Shown: positions 12,969-24,187, counted from the first letter of the stretch. The stretch: DNA of 64,000 nucleotides from Diphasiastrum complanatum (GCA_029204225.1 CM055107.1:5676873-5740872); one strand, 5' to 3'. The notes: generated from the letters alone by a model not told the origin. Translations and numbers: made by a program.

Positions 12969-15900
12969 CTGCAATAACAATTACATTGCAAATTCTCAAG
13001 AAAACATTCTTACAAATTACTAAGAGATACTCTTTAATATCAACTTTTTTACCAATGCACAATTCATGACTTAGGGAGATACACCCAAAGGACTTAAGAA
13101 ATTTATCATGTCAATGAAAGGCTAATTCATGAAATAAGGAACTCCCTAAGCTAATTATATTGAACATAATTTTTGGAATTCGTACCCACATTTGACTGCA
13201 CTTGAGAATTACTTGTTGTGTAGGTATGACGAGCTCAAACACAAATCTAAAGCCTAGCATGAACACTGTTTTATGAAGGCATTTAAATCAAAATCCAAAT
13301 GATGCAAATATAAAATGCAACAAATATTGACATGTTCTAGATAGAGAAGACAATATAGGCAGAAGGTAAAAATGTACAATTGTACAAGACAAAGGTGTAC
13401 CAAGTAACAAGAGATATTACTTCATAATCGCTCACAATGTCCACCAAGTGTCATGTCCCCGTTTGACAACTATATCATGAATTACTATATAAGCATGCTA
13501 ACAATCCATGAGAGGAGATCACTCTAAGAGCTAACAACATCAACCTCAAGGGTAACTAATATGTCCATGTCCAGTTAGGAGGATTTGAAATAATCGTTGA
13601 CATGAGTACTTAGGCCCTCCAGTGTCAAGATTATTAGTCACTCCTCGAAATTCCATTCAAGGCCAGTTATGTAATTAATAACCTTGTGAGAACCCAAGCA
13701 CTCCTATAGTGACATGTGGAGCTGCACATAGTATGTGACGGTTGTATGCATGCAGAGGGGATATCAATTGGATTTAGAGTGAGAATAGACTGCATGGGGG
13801 TTGCATATCATCATGCCAATACTCTTGTAGACTATATCTACAGATAGAACTGGGGGTGAAGCTATTGTGGACTGATCTTCGTCTTTTATTTGATTGAGTG
13901 GTTTGGCTCCACTGTGTCCTTTTGAGTGTTCTTGTAGGCTTGATCTTTGGGGTTTAGTTTGGTATCAGAGCAAAGCTGCAGTTGGATGGAAGGTGGAGTC
14001 GATGGTTCTTATTTCCAACTTTTTAGTAAAGGATCATCACTTTTTGCTTACTATCCTTCATGTTGATGTTACCATCTTCAAGTAAGGCTACTTCTCGCAT
14101 TTCTTATGCACTTATTGGTTCTTTAAGATGGATCTTAGCTTAGGCTAGGGTGCTATCTGATTATTGATGGAATTCTTACACTTTTTCATTAAATAGTAGC
14201 AATTTTTAGTATTGGTAAGCTTAACCCTCAATCAGACACTGCATGCTACTAAATTGAGTAATGTTTTTGTTTCACGCCTTTTTCAATTTCTGATCAGTGA
14301 TTGAAGACAGGCATGCCTGATTTTGGCCTAAATCAACTACAAAACAGTAGAAAATATCTAGAAAACTGCAATTCGACCATTTTTTGGCTAAAATTCTATG
14401 TTAGACACTAATTGGAAGGTAGATCAGTGTTGAAATTGTCGTAATAAGGTCAAATTAATGTCAAAAAGACAATAGAGTGGTTTCAAGTCATAGTAAAGCA
14501 TCAAAAAATGTGAAAAACTATCAATTTTTAAAAAAAAAAAACCTGGTTCTTTTTCGTTTCTTCATGGAATTGGCTGTATGTTGGCATTTTGAAACTACAA
14601 CAACCTTGCCCTTATGCTACTTCCGAGCCATGCATGGAGTTTTGAGGTTTCTGAATGCTTTTATCATGCTTTTTGTGCACCCATATACTATTTTTTTGCT
14701 CTAACTGCTCACATGTGTGAACAGGACAATCAGTGCTGACATGGCAGTCTTGAAGATGACACAAAATTAACCTAGGCCTAGCTTTCATTAAGAATCAAGA
14801 AAAATATTAGTGTTTGAACTTGCATAGTTACACTACAATTCTCAAAACGCATTTCGAAACGCGTGGAGAAACACGGTCCAGATACGCGTTTCGGGTTTCT
14901 GGTAGAAACACTCAAAAACGTGTGTTTTTTTTTTAATTTTTTTGTGGGCAATATGGGTATCAGATGAAAGCTCTAATTAAGAGCATTATTACTATGTAGT
15001 TTGCCGAGCATTTCTGATACAATTCGGTCAAGTTTAGGTGCATTAATCCATGTTGGGTTCTGTCAAGGATAAAAATTCAAAACTAACCTCTAGCCTGTTC
15101 GTTACGATCACAGATGATTCCAGTGGAACAGAGAGCAAATGTACCTCGCTTTTTGCTTCAGGGGGGCCTAGGTGGCTGTCGCCGCCCTCCCCTTGCCCTC
15201 CCCAGCGACAGTAGCAGGGGGGGCGCTGCCCCCCCTGCACCCCCCCGCAGATAAAAATGGGGGTCCAAATGTGCGCCGATAAGGGCCCAATATTTATGGC
15301 CCCAACTATATGCACATTGCGCTCACATCTCCAGTGAAATGATTGCAAAAGTTATCATCATCCATAGAGAGCAACTAACAATTATTGAGAACCAGAGCAA
15401 ATAACAACCAAATAGCTACTGAAAATAAGATCTGTTTGTGCCCTATCTACTACACTTCTGGGAGGCAAAACGCTGGTTTGATCATTGCTCCCCTAAAAAA
15501 ATTTCAGCCATAAGCTATTTTTCCAAAAAAAAATAAAAATTAGCACGTTTCGGCTTTAGAAACGCGTTTCTGAGAAACGCGGTTTCCGAAATGTGTTTGC
15601 CCAAAGGCGTTTCGCTGCAACTATGGTTTGAAGTTTTGGAAGTTTTTGGCAATTTTAGCGAAAGAAAAACAGTAAAACATTGATACAAGTGACTGTGTGA
15701 GCATGAAATCTTCTATGGGGAAAATCAGTTGTACTATGTCCCTAGGGCCTTGCATGAGTCGTCTACAGTGGTTTAAGGTGGTTATGAGCTTTACATGACC
15801 AAAAACCTAAAAAAAAAATTGAAATTCATATTGTGTGAAAAATCGATAAATTAATGAACTAATATGGGGGATTGAATTATCAATTTCTAGTGTAGTGCTT

Positions 15901-18900
15901 AGAAACCCGTTCCGAGCTTTTGGGTTGGAACGTACTGTACGTTCCGAAACGTACTGCATCAGAACCTTTTTTTTTAAAAAAAGGGGGTTCAAGCCTGAAA
16001 CTATAATCCTTCCAAAAGAAAATGAGAAGTCAGAGGCTGCGAAAACTGTCAAGTCCCATTCTCGGGTTTGTGAATAGAAGGACGCTATGTGACAACGGAA
16101 GCACAAGTGCACAGCGTTGGAGGCTGCAACTGGAATTATACTCGAGAACATTGTAATCCGTTTGTTTTCAGCCATAGATTCAAAAAGTAAAGGTTCGAGA
16201 GCTTACCTGGAAGTTAAAGATCATTCAAAGGCAAGATAAATCACCTTATTTCCATAATAGCCAAACGACCTAAGCACAAATACTGACGCTTCAGGTTTGC
16301 TTAGGGTAGCCAGACAGAAAACAGATGTATCTTTGTCCGCAGAATTCCCTTTTTCTTCTCATTTTCCATCTGAAAACTAGTTCTTTGCTTGCCATGACTA
16401 TCACTAAAAAAACTATGTAAGCCCCACGAATTAGAAGACCTGCTACCAGATTTGTGCTTGGGTCGTTGGCTGCAAAAATCCCTTGTTAAAATATACGTAT
16501 TTTTTTAATTTTTATTTTGCTCAAGTTCCGGAACGGAACGCGTTCCGTTCCGGAACAGGCAACTAAGGTGCAGTGTGACAAAGTCTCTTAAAATTGATAT
16601 CATTAATAATAGTGGAAGAACTGAGTGAAGAAACTAAACTTCAATTTCTTTCCAAAAAAACTATTAATACAGTTGGTTGAAAGTCGATTTTGTAAGATGA
16701 TGTGTATCCAATGTGCTATGGTCACTTGTATCTGTATTATCATGAAATTGAGTGCAGCACTTAATTAAGGTGAGAATGAAATGATTTACGAAGCTAAGGT
16801 CTTACAAAAACTAAAGGAATCTAAACTTCTCCTCATTATGGTCTCCAGTAGGAACCATATGTGGGCAAGAGAAATGAGAAATCTAACCTCCTATAGTTTT
16901 TATGTTTAAAGCAAGTCTAACACTAAGATCTTGAATGAGAAATCCCTACATACTACTAGCAATCAAGTCATTCCATACATGAATCTTTATATTAAGGTTC
17001 ATTCATTTGGGGCAATTCATAAAAATATTTCTTTATGAAAATCCTTAGCAACCATGTATTAACTGTAGATTTGGAGAAAAAATGGCAATTGCAAGAGGTA
17101 GACTCATAAAACCTGGATCACATGTGGAACTTGTTAGTAAAGATCTATTCCCCATGTTGGCCACTCTCAATTCACAGGGGTGAGGTTTACTAACCACTGG
17201 AGGTTAAGAACGTAATGGAAAAGCCATGAATTTGATTAAGCCATTCCTTTTGCCAGTTCAATAATGAATTTTTGGTATCCATTGAAGATTGCTATAAGGT
17301 ACCAGAATGATTGTTTTTTCTTGAATTTTGTTGTGATGAAAGTGCCTATGCAAGGTATAGGATAACCAGAAGAATCATTTCGGATTTTTGGAACTAGATC
17401 AAGAAGCAGAGAATCTTCTTGGAAGAGAAATTGGTGGTAAGGGACATTAGTAATTCCAAAGAGAACTTCTTGCGATTGAAGGATCTAAATGACAATGGAA
17501 GCTTTACACCTTAGGTAAAGCTAACAGAAAAAACCATTGGTCAAAAAAATTTGTATTATGTGAAATTCTGAGATATGGATCTGGATCCCAAAAGTCTATC
17601 TCATAATCTACAAAATAAAACCCTTAAAGCTATTTCTCACTTATTTGGACCCTTGCTTTTAAGAATTTCTTCGATATGAGAGATCAATTTGATTTCATAT
17701 GATGCCTTCCAATGTGGAGTCTCTCTCCTGAAGGATTGATAAGTTGGCATGTGAAGTACTACTTATCTAAGTATGTGAATAAGACTTGAAATTGTAAACA
17801 AAGTTTCCAAGATAAGTGAAATTCAATTGTCGAAAGGATGAATCATGGAATTTAAACTTCTTTAACCCAGCTTTTTTCATCTCTATTAGATAGTTGGAAT
17901 ACCTTGAGTGCTTCAAAGTTTACTTTAGTTTCCTAAGATTTAAGCATGGCTAGTCTTAGTGAAAGTATCTTGAGTTATGGCTGAAGTAAAAAGAAATCTC
18001 CCATAAGAATTTGATATGAAAGATTCAGGTTTGCTACAATATTGCTTGGGAAAGTACAATCTTTTTATTTCTAGGGGAAAATATGCAAATGAAACAAAGA
18101 AGAGATTCAATATGCAAGAGGGCAAGCCAATTAGTGCTCTCATAGACACGAGCAGCAAGCGATCTAAGAAGGATGGTACACCCTTTGCGGATGAGGCACT
18201 CTATCAACAAGTCAGTAGTATACCTATTGAGGCTCATAGGATAGCTGACAGATCTTGAGATATGTAAGAGGAACAATGAGGTGAGGGATACAGTAATGAT
18301 GGTAAGAGGAACAATGAGGTGAAGGATTGGATACAGTAATGAACCTTTAGCTAGAGGGTTATACATATTCAAATTGGCTTGGTGACAAGGACGATCACAT
18401 ATCTACCATAGCATATTCTTTTAGCTTGGATTATGGTGCTAATTCTTTGGAAAGCAAGAAACATCCGACTATAGCTTATCATCCCTTGACGTTTGAATAC
18501 AAGGCAACCACAATGCCAATATAACATAGTGCAATTGTCGATGTTGTGGTTATGTGATGGTGCTAGATATGGTGTATACTACACTATACTGGATTTTAAT
18601 ATACTAAAACGAATCATTTAGGTGCTAGCTCTTCATTACCACAGAAGATAGAGACAACTTGCCTTTGGTAGTCTGAGTAAACATAAGAGCTAGAATAAAA
18701 CTATTCACTACACAAGGGATCATTAACTTTCATACAATTCACCTAAAGATTTCATGATTTTCTAGAAGAGAGTATATGTAGGATAAAATCATAGGTTTGA
18801 GAAATGTTTTCCATTTGCTCAAATCCTTGATGGGAAATGGGAAAGTATCTACCTAGAATTTGTATTTCGTTTGTTAAGAAGCAATTGATGTCACGGCTAT

Positions 18901-20313
18901 GATTGGATGGTGGCCGATAGACTTACTATGTTGGCAAGATTATTCCACTGAAAGCTGATTTGAAGGCTTATCAATGACCATTATTCAAAGTTCACAACTA
19001 TCGTTGTATGGTGGTAGATGTACTCAAGTACCAAATGGCAACATTATTCCGACCAAAGCTAATGTGAAGGCCTTTGAACTTGCTCAAAAAGTTACAACTA
19101 CGTTATTTGGTTTTTATGGTTTGCCAAATGAGATTGTCAATGAGGATGATTCAATGTTCACAAGACACATTTGTGAGAAGAGTTTAAGAAATTAGAAACA
19201 AAGTTCAGTGTCGATTCTTGCAAATCATCCTCAGCCAAATGGTTGTATTAAGAGAGACTGTCAATCTATACAAGATATGTCGATTGCATAAGTGTCCAAA
19301 AGACATTCCGATTGAAAAAAGTATCAACCCTAAACACAAACAATATTGTTAAGCATTCCTTGCAAAAATGAGTCTCTTCATGTTATTGGGTGGATATCAA
19401 CCTAGATCCCATAAAGCTAGCTATGTTAACATAAATAAAGGTGAATTCTCTATTGTCAAATTGAAACTTATTAAAGAGGATTCTAATAAACAAAAAAATA
19501 AAGTGGAAGGGCAGACCAAAAGAAGACAAAACCTAGGAAAGTATTCATTCTTTTAAGAAACAAGTCCTTACCGTAGGTGAGCTAATGGCTATGGAATATG
19601 CGAGTGAGAGAGCATTTATTCTTCAAAATGTACTCCCAAAGAAGATTGTGGGCATGAACAGCCGCTTCCTTAGTTCCAAGGTGTACCAAACAACCTTGTT
19701 CTGGAAGCATTTATTCTTCAAAATGTACTCCCAAAGAAGATTGTGTGCATGAACAGCCGCTTCCTTAGTTCCAAGGTGTACCAAACAACCTTGTTCTGTG
19801 TACGCAACATGTGAAGAAGTCCCACTTTCCACATTGCGTACAAAACACATCAATTTTTTAATGGTAAAAAAATTAAAATTAACATTAATTTGTGCGTTGC
19901 ATCCATTATGTAAAGAAGGCGTTTCACTTCCTATATGTTTGTACGGAATGAAGTGAGCACGGTTGTGCGGACTCAAATGTGGGGCCTAAAAAACTTCCGA
20001 CCAGGCTGAACCTCATACAGCTTTCGAAAGAGCGAAACTGAGGGAGTGAGAAGGAACGAGAAATACCATCATCACGTTTTTTGATTTTAAAGGAAGGAAG
20101 AGCAGAGGGCTGGGCTGAAAAAGAAGATCCTAGGCTTGCAGCGCCGATGCTTGTGTCCTCAAGAACGGCCTGAACTGGGCTGCTCAGTTTCTTGTTGCCA
20201 CCGCCTTTGCGCTGCTGCTGCTGCTGCTGCTGCTGAGGCTTGCGCGCAGTCGAGGCAGACGCGCTCTTGCGCTGTGGGTACAAGCCTGATAAATCCCTCT
20301 TCCTCGTCGCCAT
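12775..20313 (-). CDS. POLD4: DNA polymerase delta subunit 4 (p12), two exons
   Basis: POLD4 is the smallest accessory subunit of replicative DNA polymerase delta. It stabilises the nuclear holoenzyme and contacts the sliding clamp PCNA. Exon 1 is 20313-20067 (82 codons plus 1 nt) and exon 2 is 12968-12775 (2 nt, 63 codons and stop). The donor is G|GTATTT at 20066 and the acceptor TTGCAG ends at 12969. The split codon rejoins as GAT and the reading frame is intact, giving 146 residues, in line with plant POLD4. The N-terminus begins MATRKRDLSGLYPQRK, whose KR-x5-Y pattern resembles the PCNA-interacting N-terminus of this family. The C-terminus holds the family hallmark LRQFDMNMSYGPCLG followed by R-x2-RW-x-RA and LGLNPP. 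I predicted no intermediate exon, because the join is already in frame and in family register. The 7.1-kb intron carries several mobile elements. Confidence 0.85.
13961..13978 (+). promoter_or_regulatory. Possible LTR-retrotransposon primer-binding site inside the POLD4 intron
   Basis: TTTGGTATCAGAGCAAAG matches the common plant retrotransposon PBS complementary to the 3' end of initiator tRNA-Met over TGGTATCAGAGC. I could not delimit an LTR ending in CA just upstream, so this is a lone relic or coincidence. Confidence 0.35.
14821..15626. mobile_element. hAT-like non-autonomous transposon (MITE) A
   Basis: The left end CATAGTTACACTAC (from 14823) and the right end GCAACTATG (to 15625) are inverted. 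The flanks TTTGAACT and TTTGAAGT form an 8-bp target duplication with one mismatch, with one or two extra bases between duplication and TIR. Both termini hold clusters of AAACGCG/CGCGTTTC words, the subterminal repeats typical of hAT transposase binding. The interior is non-coding, with a G/C homopolymer block near 15160-15250. The 101-codon minus frame there has no recognisable domain. Confidence 0.65.
15898..16567. mobile_element. hAT-like non-autonomous transposon (MITE) B
   Basis: The left end CTTAGAAACCCGTTCCG and the right end CGGAACAGGCAACTAAG are inverted and flanked by GTGTAGTG (15890-15897) and GTGCAGTG (16568-16575), an 8-bp target duplication with one mismatch. Subterminal GTTCCG/CGGAAC words fill both ends, including the near-palindrome at about 16527-16555. 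The interior is non-coding. Size and 8-bp duplication fit the hAT superfamily; no transposase is present. Confidence 0.75.
16576..18005. other. POLD4 intron segment without recognised feature
   Basis: AT-rich, many stops. It may contain decayed retroelement sequence, but I could not identify any domain. Confidence 0.35.
18010..18545 (+). pseudogene. Copia reverse transcriptase/RNase H relic
   Basis: The segment MKDSGLLQYCLG at 18016 is the Copia sequence following the YVDD region (usually M-x-D-L-G-x-L-x-Y-x-LG). It is followed by KYANETKKRFNM, the KP-I-x(3)-D-T-S stretch and DGTPFADEALYQQ. Beyond 18240, broken frames give RYVRGT, LARG and then YSFSLDYGANSLESKKHPT and FEYKATT, the RNase H block. 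Gag, protease, integrase and LTRs are absent. It lies in the POLD4 intron, antisense to that gene. Confidence 0.8.
18890..19590 (+). pseudogene. Ty3/Gypsy integrase relic
   Basis: The frame at 18974-19195 contains PTKANVKAFELAQK, LFGFYGLPNEIVNEDDSMFT, the Gypsy integrase core with the second catalytic Asp region (D-x-D-S-x-F-T). In following frames come VSILANHPQPNG, and a C-terminal segment at 19368-19556 (MLLGGYQPRSH, then IVKLKLIKEDSNKQKN) matching the tail before the chromodomain-type end. Several frameshifts and stops. It sits in the POLD4 intron, directly after the Copia relic. Confidence 0.75.
19611..19798. repeat. Tandem duplication, 95-bp unit x2
   Basis: GCATTTATTCTTCAAAATGT begins at 19612 and 19707, and the two units are almost identical through CAAACAACCTTGTTCTG. 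The minus-strand open frame over it repeats the same peptide words and is not a gene. Confidence 0.9.
20067..20313 (-). CDS. POLD4: POLD4 exon 1 (PIP-like motif, polyglutamine)
   Basis: It starts at the ATG at 20313; the upstream minus-strand frame is only an Arg-Glu run translated from a GA tract and is treated as 5' UTR. Residues 5-12 (KRDLSGLY) fit a degenerate PIP box. Residues 27-34 are eight Gln encoded by a CAG microsatellite. Residues 36-82 are basic and Ser/Ala-rich (GGGNKK, KIKKRDD), typical of the poorly conserved N-terminal half. Confidence 0.8.
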
Positions 20314-20350
20314 AGCTTCCTCCTCCCCTCTGTGCGTGACTCCGAGTGTG

Positions 20351-20360
20351 TGCGCGCGCG

Positions 20361-20401
<41 letters not shown>

Positions 20402-20470
20402 TCACATTATTACTATTTCTCAACCCTACAAACCCTAACCCTAAATCGAAAAACACCCTAAATCTACACT
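20351..20470 (-). promoter_or_regulatory. POLD4 leader and proximal promoter: GC run, GA tract, telo-box
   Basis: In the gene's sense direction one meets AAACCCTAA (a telo-box, 20430-20438, followed by a second CCCTAA), then a 34-bp GA/TC tract (20365-20398) and an alternating GC run, then the ATG at 20313. Telo-boxes are known in plant promoters of replication and translation genes. Linking it to POLD4 control is inference. Confidence 0.5.
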
Positions 20471-21209
20471 CTCCGCGCGTTCTCTATCTTCTCTCTCCTC
20501 TCACGATCTGCAACTTGCTCGCTCTCTCTCTATCTCTCTCAACTCATGATCTCTCGCTCACGTCCTAAGCACGATCCTCCTCCTCTATTCCGTCCTCTTG
20601 GCAAGTCTCTCAATCGCATCAACCTCTCTCTCTCTCTTTCTCTCTGCCCCCGAGATCGCCCTCTCTCCAGTGCATGTGGAATCTGTAAGTGGGTGCAATC
20701 CCAGACCGGATGGATCAGCTAATTGGGATTTCTACTTGAGATTACTAGTGCCACCTCTAAAACCCTCATAATCAATAGTGTGGCAGCATATGTTCTTCAT
20801 AAAGCAACCGCCCACCCCCCCCCCTAGGGCTTTAGAGCACTGCCCGCGCGTGGGAGTGGTTTGGCCCCGGTGCGCCGGGCACCGGGCAGCCCAGCAGTTG
20901 CAGGCCGGGGTGCTCGGGCAGCGGGCCAGGTGGCGCCAGCGCCCTGCCCGGACCGGGGCAGCGGGCGGTGGCGCCGGGCAACGTGCCTCTCACACACACG
21001 CATGTGAGACTATGGGCAGTTTGTCTATATATCCCCTCCCCATAGTCTCCAACTGCCATCAAATACGTTTTAGGGCAAATGTGTACCAATGAAAATTTGC
21101 AAAACCCGTTTTGTATAACTGCCTACATTTGTATCTCTCTCACACAACGGCACAAGAAAAAATTTTGAATCCGAAGCTTGTTGCAAAATCTGTGTGTGTA
21201 TATAAGTAG
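20471..21209. other. CT-rich upstream region with a GC-rich island
   Basis: Up to about 20660 the plus strand is rich in CTCTCT. From about 20827 to 20995 the base composition switches abruptly to a very GC-rich stretch with GGGCA, CCGGG and GGCGCC words, then returns to AT-rich. A TATATATCC motif lies at about 21026. No protein domain is recognised. Confidence 0.4.
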
Positions 21210-22200
21210 TTGTGGGTGCTTTCAAAAACAAATCAACAACGAGTTTTTCAGAAGACTATTATGGAGCATCTTCACTCTTATTCCTTCGGTCGACTTATCA
21301 AAGATTCACCTTTTGATGCAGTTCGAGCTCGTCTTCTATCTTGTGCTGGTCCAGGTGCAGGGGCTTGGTTGGTTGCACGTCCAGTTCTTCCACTATTGAG
21401 ACTCAATCAAGGGTGCTGGCTCAATTGGTTATTTTGACATCCAAAGTTTCTTTGGTCTCAAGTTCGAGCCTCCCCTTGGAAACCAAGAAGCACTATTGAG
21501 ACTCAACAATGACTTGTTTATAACTGCCCTTCGAACCAGATTGGGACTTCCACATCCAATGTTAATTGGTATCTTTAAGTGTTCATGTGGGCATGTATTG
21601 GATTCCTTGGGTACTCATCTTATGTGTTGTCCATCAGGTGGAGAACGTATTGTTTCACATGATTCCATTCATGATGCCCTGGCTGCTATTGCTCATGATA
21701 GTGGCTTTCATGTTGTTCGAGAACAGACACACATTTTACCAGGGCCTTCTTCGCAATTTACCCGACGACGAGTTGACCTTGTTCTCTCGCGTGATGGAAT
21801 TCGTACTCTTAGAGATGTTGTAATTGTTGATCCCTCTCGTCAGGACCTTCTTCGTCTCTTCCACCACGCAAGGGGCCGCTACATCTCAAGTAGCTCAAGA
21901 AAAGGAACGAGATTATAATGATCGTGCACCCGGTGAAGATTTCATCTCCTTTGCCTTGGAAACTTATGGTTGTCTTCACAAGAAATTTAACAATTTTTTA
22001 TCTTTATGTGCGGAGCTTATGGTGAAACGCCAAGAACAAATCATTACCTTACCTTCCGTCATTATTTCTTTCCATCGCCAGCGTATTTCTATAGCATTAC
22101 AACGTTCACAAGCATTTTCAATTCTTCGACGGGCTCAATTTGCAGGAGCGGCTGCTTCAAAGCTTCCTGCATTACCTATTACTTGATCTATTTTAGTTAA
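21210..22200 (+). pseudogene. C-terminal zinc-finger/nuclease-like domain of a LINE-like element, frameshifted
   Basis: Three frames together give one continuous domain of about 320 residues. Frame 1 (21210-21437) contains DAVRARLLSCAGPGAGAWL. Frame 2 (21496-21918) contains LFITALRTRLGLPHP, then a Cys/His cluster (CSCGHVLDSLGTHLMCC), HDSIHDAL, VVREQTHILP and RRVDLVLSRDG followed by DVVIVDPSR. Frame 3 (21824-22186) contains FISFALETYGCL and RISIALQRSQA. The Cys/His cluster followed by a PD-(D/E)xK-like pattern recalls the end of non-LTR retroelement polyproteins with restriction-like endonucleases. I have seen similar plant proteins annotated as reverse-transcriptase related. No polymerase is upstream. 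A duplicated 3' segment and AATAAAATT at about 22406 could be the element's tail. Confidence 0.5.
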
Positions 22201-22300
22201 TGATTTACATCAGGCAGTTGGTTTTGAGTAATTAGTTTAACATTTAATTTCTGACTTACATCGGGCAGTTGGTTTTAAGTAATTAGCTTACTATTCTAAG
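22201..22300. repeat. Tandem duplication, about 51-bp unit x2
   Basis: TTACATCAGGCAGTTGGTTT at 22205 is repeated as TTACATCGGGCAGTTGGTTT at about 22256, each followed by a variant of AAGTAATTAG. Confidence 0.8.
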
Positions 22301-22439
22301 TTTTACTTAGCTTTTAGGTAGCTTAATTCATGTCTGCCGTTCTACGGTATTTTATTTTAAATACTTTAATCTTCTTGTTTGATCATGGGTTTTCCCATCA
22401 TTTTTAATAAAATTAGGGATAATTCTTTTCTTTTTTTTT

Positions 22440-23595
22440 CTTTTTATACTTTTTACCTTTGGATAGTGGGAATCTATGGATGAGCTTATGCCGCTTAGGA
22501 GTGGTCACCCAACCATGCAATGGTGACATGACAGATACCAACATCTCTTCAAGATGGTATCATATCTCCTGACCGTGATTTAAAATATGCTCTCTCCGAA
22601 TTTATTATGATGATTTGCTTAAATGCTTAGGATTTCAGATGTTGACTCCTTCAGTGAATTTGAACGAAGATTGATTCTTGTATATATTTTGGTATTTATA
22701 GCTTTTAGTCTCCGTTTTTCTCATTTTCTAGCAATTTATATGTTGTTTTAGCATAAACTTGTGAGTCAAAGCTCTTTTCGCGATATTTCAAATCGACTTG
22801 TTATATGACTAATAGTTGTCTCTCCTTTCTCGACATGTTCCATTCTTCCCTTCCCCACCTCAACTTGCATCAATGCCCTATAAAAATTGGCATGAAAAAC
22901 AAATTTTTTTTATCATTTTAAAGGTTGATTTCACACTAGTTGCAAACTTGGTTAATTAAATCTAAAATCAACCAATTTATTTAAGAAATTTGTAGAATCT
23001 TTTTGAGCATTGGGTGGTGAACCCAAACTCCCATTGTGCCATTAAAATGTAGAGGCAATGTGTTTAGAGGATGGATGAGCGACTAGACAACTTTGGGTGC
23101 TCATGTGGATTAAAGTATGGACTAGTAGCGTATAGGCGTGTAGAAGTGGCACTCGCAAGCCAACGACCATCTGAGGGCATAGGAATGTTGGTGGGTGTTG
23201 TTGGAAAGATGATGGTGGATGCCATCATTGGATGGTTGTGGGCCCATCACTCTACTGATAGCCATAGTTGCATATAGGCTCATCCCTCTCAAGTATGCAC
23301 TACAATACTCATACAAATCTTAATTTTTTTACCTGCATGGAATTTGTAAGTAGGTCAATAGATAGTATGTGAAGATGTGAGAACTATGAGGCATATGGTA
23401 CAAATACATGCCATACCACATAGCCCACAACAATTTATATGTGTAGTTGCGAAGAGGAGCTAATGGATATGATTTGTCTCTCTTTAATATGTCAAGCTGC
23501 AAAGTGACGAGGCATACATTACAAATACATACCATATCGTATAGCCCACATTGATTTGCATGCATACTTGTGAAGAGGAGGCAGTTTTTGCTTCG
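22440..23595. other. Spacer, no gene recognised
   Basis: AT-rich, with stops in all frames. The phrase ACAAATACATRCCATA followed by TAGCCCACA recurs near 23400 and 23520, which suggests an old 120-bp duplication. Short open frames show no domain. Confidence 0.35.
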
Positions 23596-23597
23596 TC

Positions 23598-24187
23598 TTA
23601 CGGGTTCATTTCATGCTTTGCTGATATGTCATAGCGAATTGGTTTTGGGACAACCTCAATTTTAATATTTTTATTCATTTTTTGTTTTGGATTTTGCATC
23701 ATCCCATTTTGAAGTGAATCACCATTCGATATCTTGAGTGAGAAGATTTTTCTTCTAGGATGCAACTTGAAAGTTATGTCTCTCACATCATATAGTGCGC
23801 TCAGGATGTCCCATACTTCATTCAAAGTTTGAGCTTCAAATACATGGTCAATTCAATGAGTGTCTGATATATTGAGAATGATGAGCGTGAAAGCTTTACC
23901 ATCCTTCAATATTCATTTGGAGTCAATTGTGTCATCTTCAAGCGTCAATTCGATGTTTGTGGCAACATCCCATAACTCATTGGCAATTAGTAAGGTCTTC
24001 ATCTTAAATTTTCACAAATAGTAATCGGATCCATTTAGCTTATATGCAATGAGGGTGGCTTTACTTTGTGAATTTATCTGAAAACTGATACTGTGCAATG
24101 CTATAATTGGAAATCAATCACCTAATACTGAAATTTATACCACATATTAAAGACTTTGATACCATGAGCAAATTTGCTCTAATACCA
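23598..24187 (-). pseudogene. Copia gag relic with primer-binding site
   Basis: Read on the minus strand, a degenerate initiator-Met PBS (TGGTATTAGAGCAA, 24174-24187) directly follows the LTR end. The gag N-terminus comes next: YKLNGSDYYL, FKMKTLLIANELWDV, DGKAFTLIILNISDT and LNEVWDIL, the UBN2-type gag pattern. Two Trp codons have become stops. Gag breaks off near 23598, and nothing downstream belongs to this copy. Confidence 0.7.

Noticed and set aside
21178-21399. Second reading frame over the LINE-like relic
   Set aside because: Shadow of the frame at 21210, which carries the conserved words.
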